The position numbers and the translations under genes are program-made. Shown one piece after another: positions 1 through 9,900 of a stretch of DNA of 64,000 nt. Each line of letters opens with the position of its first letter. Position 1 is the first letter of the stretch. This DNA comes from Sulfurivirga caldicuralii (GTDB lineage: Bacteria > Pseudomonadota > Gammaproteobacteria > Thiomicrospirales > Thiomicrospiraceae), in the NCBI RefSeq assembly GCF_900141795.1, contig NZ_FSRE01000002.1, positions 310,001-374,000 on the forward strand, written 5' to 3'. The notes beneath the pieces were generated by a model. It searched no databases and was not told the DNA's origin. It was given only the letters and a program-made list of their open reading frames with translations.

Positions 1-241
1 TCTGAAAAGCGGGGTGGTCGTTGAGGTAAGTGTGATCCAGCTCGGCCACCACCGCCTTGGCATGGCGCTTGATTTCCTTGAAGTCGATCACCATGCCCAC
101 GTCATCGAGCTGCTCACCCGTCACCATGACCTCAACTTTCCAGTTGTGGCCGTGCAGCTTGGCGCAGTCGCCGTCGTAGCCGTGCAGGCGATGGGCGGCA
201 GCGAAATCCAGTAGGGTCTTGAGGGTAAAGCGTTTTTTCAT
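1..241 (-). CDS. queD: 6-carboxy-5,6,7,8-tetrahydropterin synthase QueD (3' end outside window)
   Basis: The first 80 codons, read leftward from ATG at 241, give a QueD/PTPS-family protein that runs off the left edge. The enzyme makes 6-carboxytetrahydropterin from dihydroneopterin triphosphate, the first dedicated step to preQ0 and queuosine. The N-terminal signature is visible: AAAHRL, then a Cys in GDCAKLHGHNW, giving the family's catalytic Cys and its zinc-binding histidines (AHR and HGH). The next part, MVIDFKEIK followed by ELDHTYLND, also fits the family. The gene is incomplete here, so length and active-site completeness cannot be judged. It faces the same way as ispA; the 17-bp gap suggests co-transcription. 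Confidence 0.9.
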   Translation of the reverse strand, partial: MKKRFTLKTLLDFAAAHRLHGYDGDCAKLHGHNWKVEVMVTGEQLDDVGMVIDFKEIKRHAKAVVAELDHTYLNDHPAFQ

Positions 242-258
242 GGCGGGGGATTATACCC

Positions 259-1128
259 TCAGTGGCTGCGTTTGGCGATGTAATCGATGAGCTGGTGAAA
301 TACCGGCTGGCGAAACGGCAGGGTATCCAGCAGGTGGTGGCAGTCTGCAATCAGTTCATCGCGATAGACCTTGGCGGCTTCCAGACCCATCAGCGCCGGA
401 TAGGTGTTTTTGTCAAGCGCGGCATCACTGCCGGCGGGCTTGCCGAGTATCTCGCTGCTCTGCTCCACGTCGAGAATGTCATCATGTACCTGAAAGGCGA
501 GCCCCAGCGTCTTGCCCAGCTTTTCAAGGGTGGGCGCGAGGGTTTCGTAGTCGTTAGAAGGGGCTGCGCCCATCACTAGTGCGGCCTGAATGAGTCGGCC
601 GGTCTTGAGGGTGTGGATATGTTCCAGTTCGGCTTTCGAGATGGGCTTGCCGGTCGTCTCCACATCCAGCATCTGCCCGGCGACCATGCCGCAGCTGCCG
701 GCAGCGGCCGTAAGCGTGCGCAGTTGGCGCAGGCGAATGGTGTCGTCGAGATCATCTGCATGCGCCAGTAATTCAAAGGCCTCGTTGAGCAGGGCATCAC
801 CCGCCAGAATGGCGGTGGCTTCATCAAAGGCACGGTGCACGGTGGGTTTGCCACGGCGCAGGTCGTCGTCGTCCATGGCGGGCAGGTCATCGTGCACCAG
901 GGAGTAGGCGTGCACCAGCTCGATGGCCATGGCGGCGGGATCGAGCGGTTCCGGCGGCAGCCCGCAGGCTTCGCCCGTCAGCCACACTAGCGCGGCACGA
1001 ATGCGCTTGCCGCCATCCAGCGTAGCATACCGCATGGCCGAGGCCAGCGGGTCGGGTGCGCAGTGGGGATGAAAGTGGCGGTGGAGCAGGTCTTCCACCC
1101 TTTGCTGGTAGGGCTTGAGGGCTAGCAT
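259..1128 (-). CDS. ispA: (2E,6E)-farnesyl diphosphate synthase
   Basis: A 289-residue all-alpha short-chain prenyl diphosphate synthase that condenses IPP with DMAPP and then GPP to make farnesyl diphosphate, the precursor of undecaprenyl phosphate and of ubiquinone and haem side chains. The first aspartate-rich motif is DDLPAMDDDDLRRG (about residues 80-93) and the second is DDILD near residue 217. GGKRIR near residue 40 binds IPP. Length matches the family. In many gammaproteobacteria ispA sits between xseB and dxs; here xseAB lie 50 kb away and dxs is not in the window, so that cluster is split. Confidence 0.95.
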   Translation of the reverse strand: MLALKPYQQRVEDLLHRHFHPHCAPDPLASAMRYATLDGGKRIRAALVWLTGEACGLPPEPLDPAAMAIELVHAYSLVHDDLPAMDDDDLRRGKPTVHRAFDEATAILAGDALLNEAFELLAHADDLDDTIRLRQLRTLTAAAGSCGMVAGQMLDVETTGKPISKAELEHIHTLKTGRLIQAALVMGAAPSNDYETLAPTLEKLGKTLGLAFQVHDDILDVEQSSEILGKPAGSDAALDKNTYPALMGLEAAKVYRDELIADCHHLLDTLPFRQPVFHQLIDYIAKRSH

Positions 1129-1181
1129 CTCATGTCTCGGCGTTGCGGAATCTGGGATTATGCCGGAATTGCGGGCAATAA

Positions 1182-1209
1182 AAAAGCCGCATCACAGGAT
1201 GCGGCTTTT
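1182..1209 (-). terminator. Intrinsic terminator after the peroxiredoxin gene
   Basis: A perfect 12-bp stem (arms AAAAGCCGCATC and GATGCGGCTTTT) closes a 4-nt loop. On the minus strand the stem is followed by a run of T. It lies 22 bp beyond the stop of the peroxiredoxin gene and separates it from ispA. Confidence 0.9.
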
Positions 1210-1230
1210 CGACTTGCGCTGTAAAGCGAC

Positions 1231-1833
1231 TTACAGTTCGTCGGCGTGTTTGGACAGGTATTCGGCAACGCCTTCGGGGGTGTCCTTCATGCCGGGCTTG
1301 CCTTTCTGCCAGCCGGCCGGGCACACTTCGCCGTGGGTTTCGAAGAACTGCAGGGCTTCGACCATGCGGATGGTTTCGTCCACATTGCGGCCCAGTGGCA
1401 GATCGTTGACCACTTCGTGGCGCACGATGCCGTCGCGATCGATGAGGAAGGTGGCACGCAGAGCCACATTGCCTGGATGGCGCACGCCATAGGCGTCCAT
1501 GATGCTGCCGCCTACATCCGCCACCAGCGGGAAGCGTACGGGGCCGAGACCACCTTCGTTAACCGGGGTGTTGCGGTAGGCGTTGTGGGTGAACTGGGAG
1601 TCGATGGAGATGCCCACGACCTTGGTATTCAGCTCCTTGAACTTGTCGATGCGGTGATCGAATGCCAGAATTTCGGAAGGGCACACAAAGGTGAAGTCCA
1701 GCGGGTAGAAGAAAACCACACCGTAGGAGCCGTTCAGGTACTCCTTCAGGTTGAAGTTTTCTACGATGGTGCCGTCTTCCAGCACCGCTGCAGCGGTAAA
1801 GTCGGGCGCCGGTTTGGTAACCAGTACTGACAT
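1231..1833 (-). CDS. Typical 2-Cys peroxiredoxin (AhpC/Prx1 type)
   Basis: A 200-residue thiol peroxidase that reduces hydrogen peroxide and organic hydroperoxides in the cytoplasm. The peroxidatic cysteine is in FYPLDFTFVCPSE (about residue 50) and the resolving cysteine in GEVCPAGW (about residue 170), so both Cys of a typical 2-Cys enzyme are present. An in-frame ATG exists 60 bp upstream, but the start at 1833 is preferred: AGGAGA precedes it by about 7 nt and the protein then begins MSVLVTKPAPDF as in close homologues. The gene stands alone with its own terminator. The reductase partner is not in the window. Confidence 0.93.
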   Translation of the reverse strand: MSVLVTKPAPDFTAAAVLEDGTIVENFNLKEYLNGSYGVVFFYPLDFTFVCPSEILAFDHRIDKFKELNTKVVGISIDSQFTHNAYRNTPVNEGGLGPVRFPLVADVGGSIMDAYGVRHPGNVALRATFLIDRDGIVRHEVVNDLPLGRNVDETIRMVEALQFFETHGEVCPAGWQKGKPGMKDTPEGVAEYLSKHADEL

Positions 1834-1928
1834 GGGATGCTCTCCTTGATTTGATGGTTGAGGTTCAGGCGGATTTTGCCACAAAAAAAACAATCACTCA
1901 AGCAAACAATGTTTGCATTTTTCTATCA

Positions 1929-2801
1929 TTACCTTTTCCCATTCCCGCCCGCCTTCAGTAGCAGCCGATCCAGCAAGGGGGTGGGCAGCAGGCGTTTCAG
2001 CCAGGCAAAGGCATGGGTGGGAACCGTGACCGGATAGCGTGCCGCTGGTGCACGACGGGTCAGCGCAAGCAGCAGCTTGTCGCTGACCGCTTCCGGTCCC
2101 AGCGTAAAGGGGGCTGCTGGGCCTTCCTTTTTCAGGCGCTGAATCATGGCCTCGTACTGGGCGCGGTGGGCACTGTGTTCGGCGTCGATCCAGCGCTGGA
2201 AGGCGGCGTAGGCGTTTTCGCGGAAGCGTGAGGTTATGGGGCCCGGCTCGATCAGCACCACATCGATGGGCTCATCCCACAGCTCAAGGCGCTGCGTGTC
2301 GGCCAACCCCTCCAGTGCGAACTTGGAGGCGTTATAGGCGCCGCGATAGGCCATGGCAGCAAAGCCAAGCACCGAGCTGTTGTGCACGATGCGGCCGCCG
2401 TCAGGATGCTGGCGCAGGTGGGCGATCATGTGGTTGGTGAGCACCTGCGTGCCGAACACGTTGGTATGGAACTGGGCCAGCAATGCCTCCCGACTCAGGT
2501 CCTCCACCGCCCCCGGCAAGCCAAAGGCGCCATTGTTGAACAGGCCACGTAGTCGCCCGCTTTCGCACAGACTCAATGCAGCGTCGAATCCCGTCGCAAT
2601 CGAGGTATCGTCGTCCAGATCCAGCTGGACACTCTTGAGCCCTTCCTGTTGCAGGCGCGTGACATCTTTCGCCTTGCGCGCCGAAGCGATGACGTCGAAG
2701 CCCGCCTGATTGAGCGCATGGGCGGCGTGGTAGCCGATGCCACTGGAACAGCCGGTGATCAGCACGCTGTCGCCGGGTTGAAGCGGGGGTGCATGCTTCA
2801 T
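1929..2801 (-). CDS. Short-chain dehydrogenase/reductase (classical SDR)
   Basis: A 290-residue Rossmann-fold oxidoreductase. The nucleotide-binding motif TGCSSGIG lies near residues 16-23, NNGAFG corresponds to the NAG structural motif, and the catalytic Ser and YNASK motif (Tyr/Lys) are near residue 155. An Arg after the second strand (SARKAK) hints at NADPH preference, but substrate is unknown. Its ATG overlaps the stop of the phoH-like gene by one base (TAATG), so it is probably translated by coupling as the last gene of bcp-phoH-SDR. It resembles the broad group annotated as SDR family oxidoreductases; no specific pathway can be assigned. Confidence 0.85.
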   Translation of the reverse strand: MKHAPPLQPGDSVLITGCSSGIGYHAAHALNQAGFDVIASARKAKDVTRLQQEGLKSVQLDLDDDTSIATGFDAALSLCESGRLRGLFNNGAFGLPGAVEDLSREALLAQFHTNVFGTQVLTNHMIAHLRQHPDGGRIVHNSSVLGFAAMAYRGAYNASKFALEGLADTQRLELWDEPIDVVLIEPGPITSRFRENAYAAFQRWIDAEHSAHRAQYEAMIQRLKKEGPAAPFTLGPEAVSDKLLLALTRRAPAARYPVTVPTHAFAWLKRLLPTPLLDRLLLKAGGNGKR

Positions 2802-4204
2802 TACAGATGCTCCGCCGCCCATTCAGCCAGGCGCGAGCGTTCCCCCTTCTGCAGGGTGACGTGTGCACTGTGATCCCAGCGCTTGGAACGATCCACCACA
2901 TAGGTGAGCCCGCTGGTGGTTTCGGTCAGATAGGGCGTGTCGATCTGTGCCAGGTTGCCGAGACAGACCATCTTGGTGCCCGGCCCCGCACGGGTGATCA
3001 TGGTCTTCATCTGCTTGGGGGTGAGGTTCTGCGCTTCGTCGATGATGATGAACTTGTTGACGAAAGTGCGCCCGCGCATGAAGTTCATGGACTTGATCTT
3101 GACGCGGTCATTGAGCAGGTCCTGCGTGGCCTGGCGCTGCCACTGGTTGTGTCCGCCCTTGTCCATACCAAGCAGCACTTCCATGTTGTCCAGCAGCGCG
3201 CCCATCCAGGGCGTCATCTTCTCTTCCTCGGTGCCCGGAAGGAAACCGATATCCTCGGCGATGGGGATGGTGGCCCGGGTCATGATGATTTCTCGGAAGC
3301 GATTCTCTTCCAGTGTCTGTTCCAGCGCGGCCGCCAGCGTGAGCAGGGTCTTGCCGGTGCCGGCCTGGCCAACGAGGGTGACGAAGTCGATATCCGGGTT
3401 CATCAGATGGTTGAGCGCCATGTTCTGCTCGGGGTTGAGGGCATGGATGCCCCACACCGCCTTGCTCTGATAGTCGTCCGGATATTCCAGCACCACTTCG
3501 GTGCCATTGATTTCGCGCACGATGGCGCTGAAGCCGGCATCGTTCTCGCTGATGAGAAATTCATTGGGAAACCAGCCGGGTTCCTCTTCCAGCTTGAGGC
3601 GGTAGTAGGTGTGTCCGTCTTCCTGCCAGGATTCCATGTCCTGGGCATGCTGGCTGTAGAAGTCTTCGGGCAGGCGCGTCCAGCCGGTGTAAAGCAGGTC
3701 GGTGTCTTCCAGTACCCGGTCGTTGTAGTAGTCTTCCGAATGCAGACCGACGGCCGCGGCCTTGATGCGCATGTTGATGTCTTTGGTGACCAGGGTAACA
3801 TCCTGATCCGGGTGGCGCTCCTTGAGCGCGAGTCCCGCTTCGAGAATGCGCGTATCCGCCTTGGCGGAGGAGAGCCCGGGCGGCAGCTCCATTTCCTGCG
3901 GTTCGGTTTCGAAGAAGAGTTTGCCCAGTCGGTCGGTATCCTGCGTGCCGGGTCCGGCATATTTGCTCAGCGGAATGCCTTGCTGGATGCTGTCGAAATT
4001 TTCTCCGCTGATGAGCTGATCGAGAATGCGGTTGGCTTCGCGAGCATTGCGGGCCACTTCCGACATGCCCTTCTTGTGGTTGTCCAGCTCCTCGAGCACG
4101 GTCATGGGCAGATAGACGTCGTGCTCGTCGAAATTGAACAGGGCCATGGGGTCGTGGATGAGGACATTGGTGTCCAGCACAAAAATGCGTTTTGTATTGT
4201 CCAT
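2801..4204 (-). CDS. PhoH-family ATPase with N-terminal PIN domain (YlaK type)
   Basis: A 467-residue two-domain protein. Residues 1-140 are a PIN nuclease-like domain with the acidic residues of FVLDTNVLIHDP and LEELDNHKKG. The C-terminal half is a PhoH-type P-loop ATPase with Walker A GQAGTGKTLL and Walker B IIIDEAQN. PIN-PhoH fusions are thought to be ATP-dependent RNA helicase/ribonucleases; the role in this organism is inferred only from the family. The gene follows bcp directly (TAA then ATG with no gap) and overlaps the downstream SDR, giving a three-gene unit. Confidence 0.92.
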   Translation of the reverse strand: MDNTKRIFVLDTNVLIHDPMALFNFDEHDVYLPMTVLEELDNHKKGMSEVARNAREANRILDQLISGENFDSIQQGIPLSKYAGPGTQDTDRLGKLFFETEPQEMELPPGLSSAKADTRILEAGLALKERHPDQDVTLVTKDINMRIKAAAVGLHSEDYYNDRVLEDTDLLYTGWTRLPEDFYSQHAQDMESWQEDGHTYYRLKLEEEPGWFPNEFLISENDAGFSAIVREINGTEVVLEYPDDYQSKAVWGIHALNPEQNMALNHLMNPDIDFVTLVGQAGTGKTLLTLAAALEQTLEENRFREIIMTRATIPIAEDIGFLPGTEEEKMTPWMGALLDNMEVLLGMDKGGHNQWQRQATQDLLNDRVKIKSMNFMRGRTFVNKFIIIDEAQNLTPKQMKTMITRAGPGTKMVCLGNLAQIDTPYLTETTSGLTYVVDRSKRWDHSAHVTLQKGERSRLAEWAAEHL

Positions 4205-4681
4205 TTACTCGGCTCCTGCCTGAAGTTCCTTCAGTTTTTCCAGCACGGCTTCCACGTGACCGGGCACGCGCACCTTGCGCCATTCGTAACGGAGAATCAG
4301 GTCAGGGTCAATCAGGAAGGTACTGCGCTCGATGCCCATGTATTCGCGACCATAGTTCTTTTTCAACTTGATTACGTCGAACAGGCGGCACAGGGTTTCG
4401 TTCGGATCGGAGATCAGGTCAAAAGGAAACTGATATTTGGCCTTGAAGTTTTCGTGGGACTTGAGCGAGTCGCGCGAGCAGCCGTATATCTCGCAGTTCA
4501 ATGCCTGAAACTCGGCATAGTGGTCGCGAAAGCCTTCGCCTTCTTTCGTGCAGCCGGGCGTGTTGTCCTTGGGGTAGAAGTAAAGGACGGTCCAGTGTCC
4601 GCGGAAATCGTCCTGGGTGATGATCTTGTCACCCGTGGCCTGGGCTTCGAAAGAGGGGATGGGTTGACCGATTTCGACCAT
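4205..4681 (-). CDS. bcp: Thioredoxin-dependent thiol peroxidase Bcp (PrxQ)
   Basis: A 158-residue peroxiredoxin Q. The peroxidatic Cys is in NTPGCTKEG and a second Cys suitable for the atypical 2-Cys mechanism is five residues later in the family numbering or in the later NCEIYGCSRD segment. The start at 4681 is chosen over an ATG 33 bp upstream because AGGAG lies 7 nt before it and the product begins MVEIGQPIPSFEA like other Bcp proteins. It heads the bcp-phoH-SDR unit and is divergent from dapA. Confidence 0.93.
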   Translation of the reverse strand: MVEIGQPIPSFEAQATGDKIITQDDFRGHWTVLYFYPKDNTPGCTKEGEGFRDHYAEFQALNCEIYGCSRDSLKSHENFKAKYQFPFDLISDPNETLCRLFDVIKLKKNYGREYMGIERSTFLIDPDLILRYEWRKVRVPGHVEAVLEKLKELQAGAE

Positions 4682-4737
4682 GACTTTACTCCTGTGTTGT
4701 AAGCGTGGGGTCAACGCTATGCTACACCGCCAGCCGC

Positions 4738-4743
4738 TATAAT
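4738..4743 (+). promoter_or_regulatory. Possible -10 element of the dapA-bamC promoter
   Basis: A perfect TATAAT lies in the 144-bp divergent gap between bcp and dapA. No good TTGACA partner is found 16-18 bp upstream, so this is only a candidate. Confidence 0.35.
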
Positions 4744-4825
4744 AGAAAGCAATTCTATTTCTTGTCTGCCAGTGTGGCAGCGAGTAAGATTAGCCCCGTT
4801 TAATCGGCAAGCCAAGGAGCGTCGA

Positions 4826-5704
4826 GTGATTAAAGGCAGCATCGTAGCGCTGGTGACCCCCATGCGCGATGACGAACAGGTGGATTATGAGGCGCTGGAA
4901 CGCCTTATTGAATTTCACATCGAGCAGGGGACGGATGGCATCGTTTCCGTAGGGACCACCGGTGAATCTGCCACGCTCGACCACCAGGAACACTGCGATG
5001 TCATGCGCTTTACCATCGACAAGGTGGCTGGCCGTATTCCCGTGATTGCAGGCACAGGCTCCAACTCCACACGCGAAGCCATCGAGCTGACCCGCTGCGC
5101 CAAGGAGATGGGCGCCGATGCCTGCCTGCTGGTGGCGCCCTATTACAACAAGCCCACTCAGGAAGGGCTGTATCAGCACTACAAGGCCATCGCCGATGCG
5201 GTTGCCATCCCGCAGATTCTCTATAACGTACCGGGACGTACAGCCTGCGACATCCTCCCGGAAACCGTTGGCCGTCTTGCGCAGCATCCCAACATAATCG
5301 GCATCAAGGAAGCCACCGGTGATCTATCACGTGTGCGCGAGATTCTGCGTCGCGTGGAAGGGGATTTTCTGCTCTATACCGGCGATGACGGCACAGCCAT
5401 CGACTTTATCCTGCAGGGCGGGCACGGCGGTATTTCCGTGACAGCCAACGTGGTGCCGAAAGCGGTGCATGAAGCCTATCTGGCTGCCATGAGCGGCAAT
5501 GAACTGATCGCTCAGGAAATCGATGCTCCGCTGCGCGACCTCCATGCCGCCCTGTTCGTGGAGTCCAATCCCATTCCGGTGAAGTGGGCATTGCATGAAA
5601 TGGGCCTGATTGGCCCCGCCATTCGCCTGCCGCTTACGCCGCTGTCCGAGGATGCACGTCCGACGCTGCGAAATGCTTTGATTAAAGCGGGAGTTGCCCT
5701 GTGA
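4826..5704 (+). CDS. dapA: 4-hydroxy-tetrahydrodipicolinate synthase
   Basis: A 292-residue TIM-barrel aldolase that condenses pyruvate and aspartate semialdehyde in lysine and diaminopimelate synthesis. The GTTGES motif, the catalytic Tyr in YNVPGRT and the Schiff-base Lys in IIGIKEATGD are present. A longer reading frame starts at 4772, but GTG at 4826 is preferred: AAGGAG precedes it by 6 nt and the product then starts VIKGSIVALVTP like other DapA proteins. Its stop overlaps the bamC ATG (TGATG). The dapA-bamC pairing is conserved in gammaproteobacteria, where bamC was once called dapX. Confidence 0.96.
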   Translation: MIKGSIVALVTPMRDDEQVDYEALERLIEFHIEQGTDGIVSVGTTGESATLDHQEHCDVMRFTIDKVAGRIPVIAGTGSNSTREAIELTRCAKEMGADACLLVAPYYNKPTQEGLYQHYKAIADAVAIPQILYNVPGRTACDILPETVGRLAQHPNIIGIKEATGDLSRVREILRRVEGDFLLYTGDDGTAIDFILQGGHGGISVTANVVPKAVHEAYLAAMSGNELIAQEIDAPLRDLHAALFVESNPIPVKWALHEMGLIGPAIRLPLTPLSEDARPTLRNALIKAGVAL

Positions 5705-6840
5705 TGCCTCACTTCAAGACCAAACTGATCGCGGTGGCCGTCGGTGCGACCGTGCTGACTGGCTGTTCTTCCTTTTCCAAGGCGCTCAACTGGGGTGACA
5801 GCGTATGGGGCAGTTCAGACAAGAACTACCGAGAACAGGAAGAGCAGCTTGCCGAAAAGCTGGAGGTGCCGCCCACGCTGGTGCGTCCCAAGTCTCAACA
5901 GATGGGCCTGCTTAATGGCAAGTATTCCGAAGCCCTGGCCAAGGGCGGCACAGCCAGTGATATCGCCTCCCTGAGCAAGGCCGATATCCCTTCCTACAAG
6001 GCGAAGGGAATTCTTGTCAAAGGCAATCTGTGTGAACGCTGGCTTGAACTGGAGAATGCCAGCGCGGACAACGTCTGGGTCGGTGTGCAGAAGTTCCTGC
6101 GCTCGCTGGGGTACCCCATTCAGGAAGCTAATCGTGCCACAGGCATCATTCGGACCGAATATGTGCCGCGCAAGGAAGTGGTGCCGCTGGTTGACGTCAG
6201 TCCGCTGACCAAGCTGTTCAACAGCTGGCGTCCGGAAACGGCAGAAGGGGCCATGGACCGCTTTATTGTGCATGTGACCGTGGACGGGGAGAGCGGCAAG
6301 GCAAAAGTGCTGTTCCACCACCATCAGGTGTTCCATACGGATGATGGCGATATCGACGTATACAGGGTCAAGCCCTACGATCCAGTCAAGGAGCTGGAAA
6401 TGCTCTATCAGTCCGCCATCTTCTTTGGCGCCAAGGGTGAGCAGGCCTTCAAGCAGGTGGCTGTTTCCGCCAAGCAGATGGAAATTGTCAAGGGCAGCGA
6501 GTTCGCCGGTTTGATCCTGCATGCACCGTTGTCGGAAGCGTGGGCGTATGTGCAGTCCATGATCTGGCGAGCCGACTGGGACGTGGAGAAGGTGATTCCG
6601 GAACGTCATCAGCTGATCGTCCGTCTGGATAGAAAGAGCGAGGACAAGGGCTTCTGGTCCTCGCTGGCGTTCTGGCGCAGCAGCTCCAGTTTGCCCAAGC
6701 GTGTCCTGCTGACCTTGAAACCGGCCGAGGCGCAGCCCAACCATACCGAGCTGACAGTCTCCGCGCTTGAGGGTGATTCACCCCTGACGGCTGAGCAGCG
6801 CAAGAAAATCTTTGCCAGGCTGGGGCTGTTGGGTGAGTAA
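5704..6840 (+). CDS. bamC: Outer membrane assembly lipoprotein BamC (NlpB)
   Basis: A 378-residue lipoprotein. A short signal peptide ends in lipobox VLTGC (acylated Cys near residue 20), followed by an unstructured region and two helix-grip repeats, as in BamC of the beta-barrel assembly machine. The N-terminal DRxY-type region that contacts BamD is not obvious by eye. ATG at 5704 overlaps the dapA stop. Assignment rests on the lipobox, length, C-terminal helix-grip-like segments and position next to dapA. Confidence 0.88.
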   Translation: MPHFKTKLIAVAVGATVLTGCSSFSKALNWGDSVWGSSDKNYREQEEQLAEKLEVPPTLVRPKSQQMGLLNGKYSEALAKGGTASDIASLSKADIPSYKAKGILVKGNLCERWLELENASADNVWVGVQKFLRSLGYPIQEANRATGIIRTEYVPRKEVVPLVDVSPLTKLFNSWRPETAEGAMDRFIVHVTVDGESGKAKVLFHHHQVFHTDDGDIDVYRVKPYDPVKELEMLYQSAIFFGAKGEQAFKQVAVSAKQMEIVKGSEFAGLILHAPLSEAWAYVQSMIWRADWDVEKVIPERHQLIVRLDRKSEDKGFWSSLAFWRSSSSLPKRVLLTLKPAEAQPNHTELTVSALEGDSPLTAEQRKKIFARLGLLGE

Positions 6841-6869
6841 GCCGGACGTGTGAGAAATTAACGTGAATA

Positions 6870-6891
6870 CAAGCCCCTAGGGGCTTGTTTT
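6870..6891 (+). terminator. Intrinsic terminator after bamC
   Basis: CAAGCCCC and GGGGCTTG arms around a TA centre are followed by TTTTATTT. It ends the dapA-bamC unit 30 bp after the bamC stop and lies just upstream of purL. Confidence 0.85.
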
Positions 6892-6907
6892 ATTTGGGGA
6901 AGAGAGT

Positions 6908-9900
6908 ATGCAGATCATTTGGGGCCATCAGGCACTGACCGATTTCCGTGAACGCAATCTGACCGCACGCGTTCAGCAGCGCGTGTCTGCCGTGGAACGT
7001 GTGCGAACTCGCCACGTCTATTTCGTCGACAATCCCCCCCATGACGACCGCGCACAGGCAGTGCTGCACCGCCTGCTGAATGACCAGGTGCTCCCCATTG
7101 AGATTAACCGTCAGCCCACGCTGATCGTGATTCCCCGTTTCGGCACCATTTCTCCCTGGGCCAGCAAGGCGACGGATATTGCCCATACGTGTGGCCTTGA
7201 CGGTATTCAGCGTATCGAGCGCGGCATGGCCGTCTGGCTCGAAGGGGCGGATGCGAGTGTTATTCGTGAGGTGGCTGACCTGCTGCATGACCGTATGATG
7301 CAGACCGTCATTACCGATGCGCACGAGGCTGAGCGCCTTTTCGAGGTGCACGAACCCAAGCCGCTGGTTTCCGTGGACATTGTTGGCGAGGGGCGCATTG
7401 CACTCGAGCGTGCCAACCGCGAAATGGGACTGGCCCTGAGCGATGATGAAATCGATTACCTGATGCAGAATTACCAGGCCCTGGGGCGCAACCCCACGGA
7501 TGCCGAGCTGATGATGTTCGCGCAGGCCAATTCCGAACACTGTCGACACAAGATCTTCAATGCGCGCTGGACCATCGACGGCGAAGAAAAGCCGCATACG
7601 CTGTTCGGCATGATCCGCAACACCTATCATCATCACAGCGAAGGCATCCTGTCAGCCTATTCCGACAATGCGGCGGTGATCGTCGGGCACGAGGCCGAGC
7701 GCTTTTTTCCATTGCCGGATTCCCGCGTGTACGGTGCGCATCGTGAGCCGGTGCACATCCAGATCAAGGTGGAAACTCACAACCATCCCACCGCCATTTC
7801 CCCCTGGCCCGGTGCGGCGACAGGGGCCGGCGGCGAGATTCGCGATGAGGGTGCCACAGGGCAGGGCGCCAAACCCAAGGCAGGACTGACGGGCTTTACC
7901 GTCTCCAACCTGAATATTCCCGGCTTCAGACAGCCGTGGGAACTGGATTACGGCAAGCCGGCACGCATTGCCTCGGCTTTCGAAATCATGCTGGAAGGGC
8001 CCCTCGGTGCGGCCGGCTACAACAACGAGTTCGGTAGACCCGCCATCTGCGGCTACTTCCGCACCTTTGAAACGCCTTTCATGACCCACGAAGGCACTGA
8101 AATGCGCGGGTATCACAAGCCGGTCATGCTGGCGGGCGGACTGGGCAATATCCGTGAAATTCACGTGCAGAAACAGCCCATTCCGGTCGGTGCAAAACTT
8201 GTGGTGCTGGGCGGCCCTGCCATGCTGATCGGTCTGGGCGGCGGTGCGGCCTCCTCAGTGGATACCGGCACCGGTAGCGAAGATCTGGATTTCGCCTCCG
8301 TGCAGCGGGATAACCCAGAAATGGAACGGCGTGCCCAGGAGGTGATCGACCGCTGCTGCTGGCTGGGAAAAGACAACCCCATTGCCTCGATCCATGATGT
8401 GGGCGCAGGCGGTCTGTCCAATGCCTTCCCGGAGCTGGTGAATGACGCCGGTCGTGGCGGTGCTTTCGAATTGCGCGATATCCCGTGTGATGAGCCCGGC
8501 ATGTCGCCCATGGAGATCTGGTGTAACGAGTCGCAGGAGCGCTATGTCATTGCCATTTATCCGGATCGACTGGATGAGTTTGCAGCCATCTGTGAACGGG
8601 AGCGCTGTCCCTATGCCGTCGTCGGCGAGGCAACGGAAGACCAGCGTCTGCGCGTGCACGATCGCTATTTCGACAATAATCCGGTCGATCTGCCGCTGAG
8701 CGTACTGCTCGGCAAGCCGCCGCGCATGCATCGCGACGTGCAGCGCCGTGATTTGCCGCAGCCCGGCTTTGAAACTGAAGTGCTGGATTTCGAGGATGTG
8801 GTGCAGCGTCTGCTGCGGCTGCCCACCATTGCGGACAAGTCCTTCCTGATCACAATCGGAGACCGCACCATTACAGGCATGGTGGCCCGTGATCAGATGG
8901 TGGGTCCGTGGCAGGTGCCGGTAGCCGACTGCGCCGTGACCCTGACCGATTACACCGGCTATGCAGGAGAGGCCATGAGCATGGGCGAGCGTCCTGCCGT
9001 TGCTCTGGTGAATCCCAAGGCGTCCGCCCGTCTTGCCATTGCCGAGGCCATCACCAACATGGCGGCGGCACGTATCCGTCAGCTGAGCGATATCAAGCTG
9101 TCCGCCAACTGGATGGCGGCGGCGGGCCACCCCGGCGAGGATGCCAAGCTTTATGATGCCGTTGAAGCCGTTGGCATGGAGCTGTGCCCCGCGCTGGATC
9201 TAACCGTGCCGGTGGGCAAGGACTCGCTGTCCATGAAGACCGTGTGGGAAGAGGAGGGCGAGCAGAAGGCGGTGACGTCGCCGGTGACCCTGGTCATTTC
9301 TGCGTTTGCGCCGGTGGTGGATGCGCGGCGTACACTGACCCCGCAGCTGCGCAATGACAAGGGCGAGAGCCGCCTGCTTCTGATCGATCTGGGGCGTGGC
9401 AAGCACCGCATCGGCGGCAGTTGCCTGGCGCAGGTGTACAACCAGGTGGGGGATGAGACTGCCGACCTGGATCAGGCAGAAGATCTACGCAACCTGTTCA
9501 ACGCAGTGCAGGCGCTCAATGAAGCTGACCTGATCTGGGCCTATCACGACCGTTCCGATGGTGGTCTGCTGGTGACACTGGCTGAAATGGCCTTTGCAGG
9601 ACAGTGTGGCCTCGATGTGGAACTGATACCGCTGGGCAATCGCACCATTGCGGCCCTGTGCGCTGAGGAGCCAGGAGCCGTGCTGCAGGTGCCCGCAGAT
9701 CAGGTGAAAGCGGTCGAGCGCATTCTTCATGATCACAACCTGTCGGCGTGCAGTCACTGGCTGGGCGAACCGCGCACGGATGGACGCATCGTCCTGCGCC
9801 GTGATGGACAGATCTGGCATGAAGCCACTGTAAGCGATTGGCGGCGCATGTGGTCCGAAACTACGCTGCGCATGCAGGCAGCGCGCGATAATGCCGATGT

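Noticed and set aside
2789-4702. A 637-codon plus-strand open frame across phoH and bcp
   Set aside because: The minus-strand frames encode complete PhoH and Bcp proteins with proper starts. The plus-strand product is low-complexity His/Val-rich shadow.
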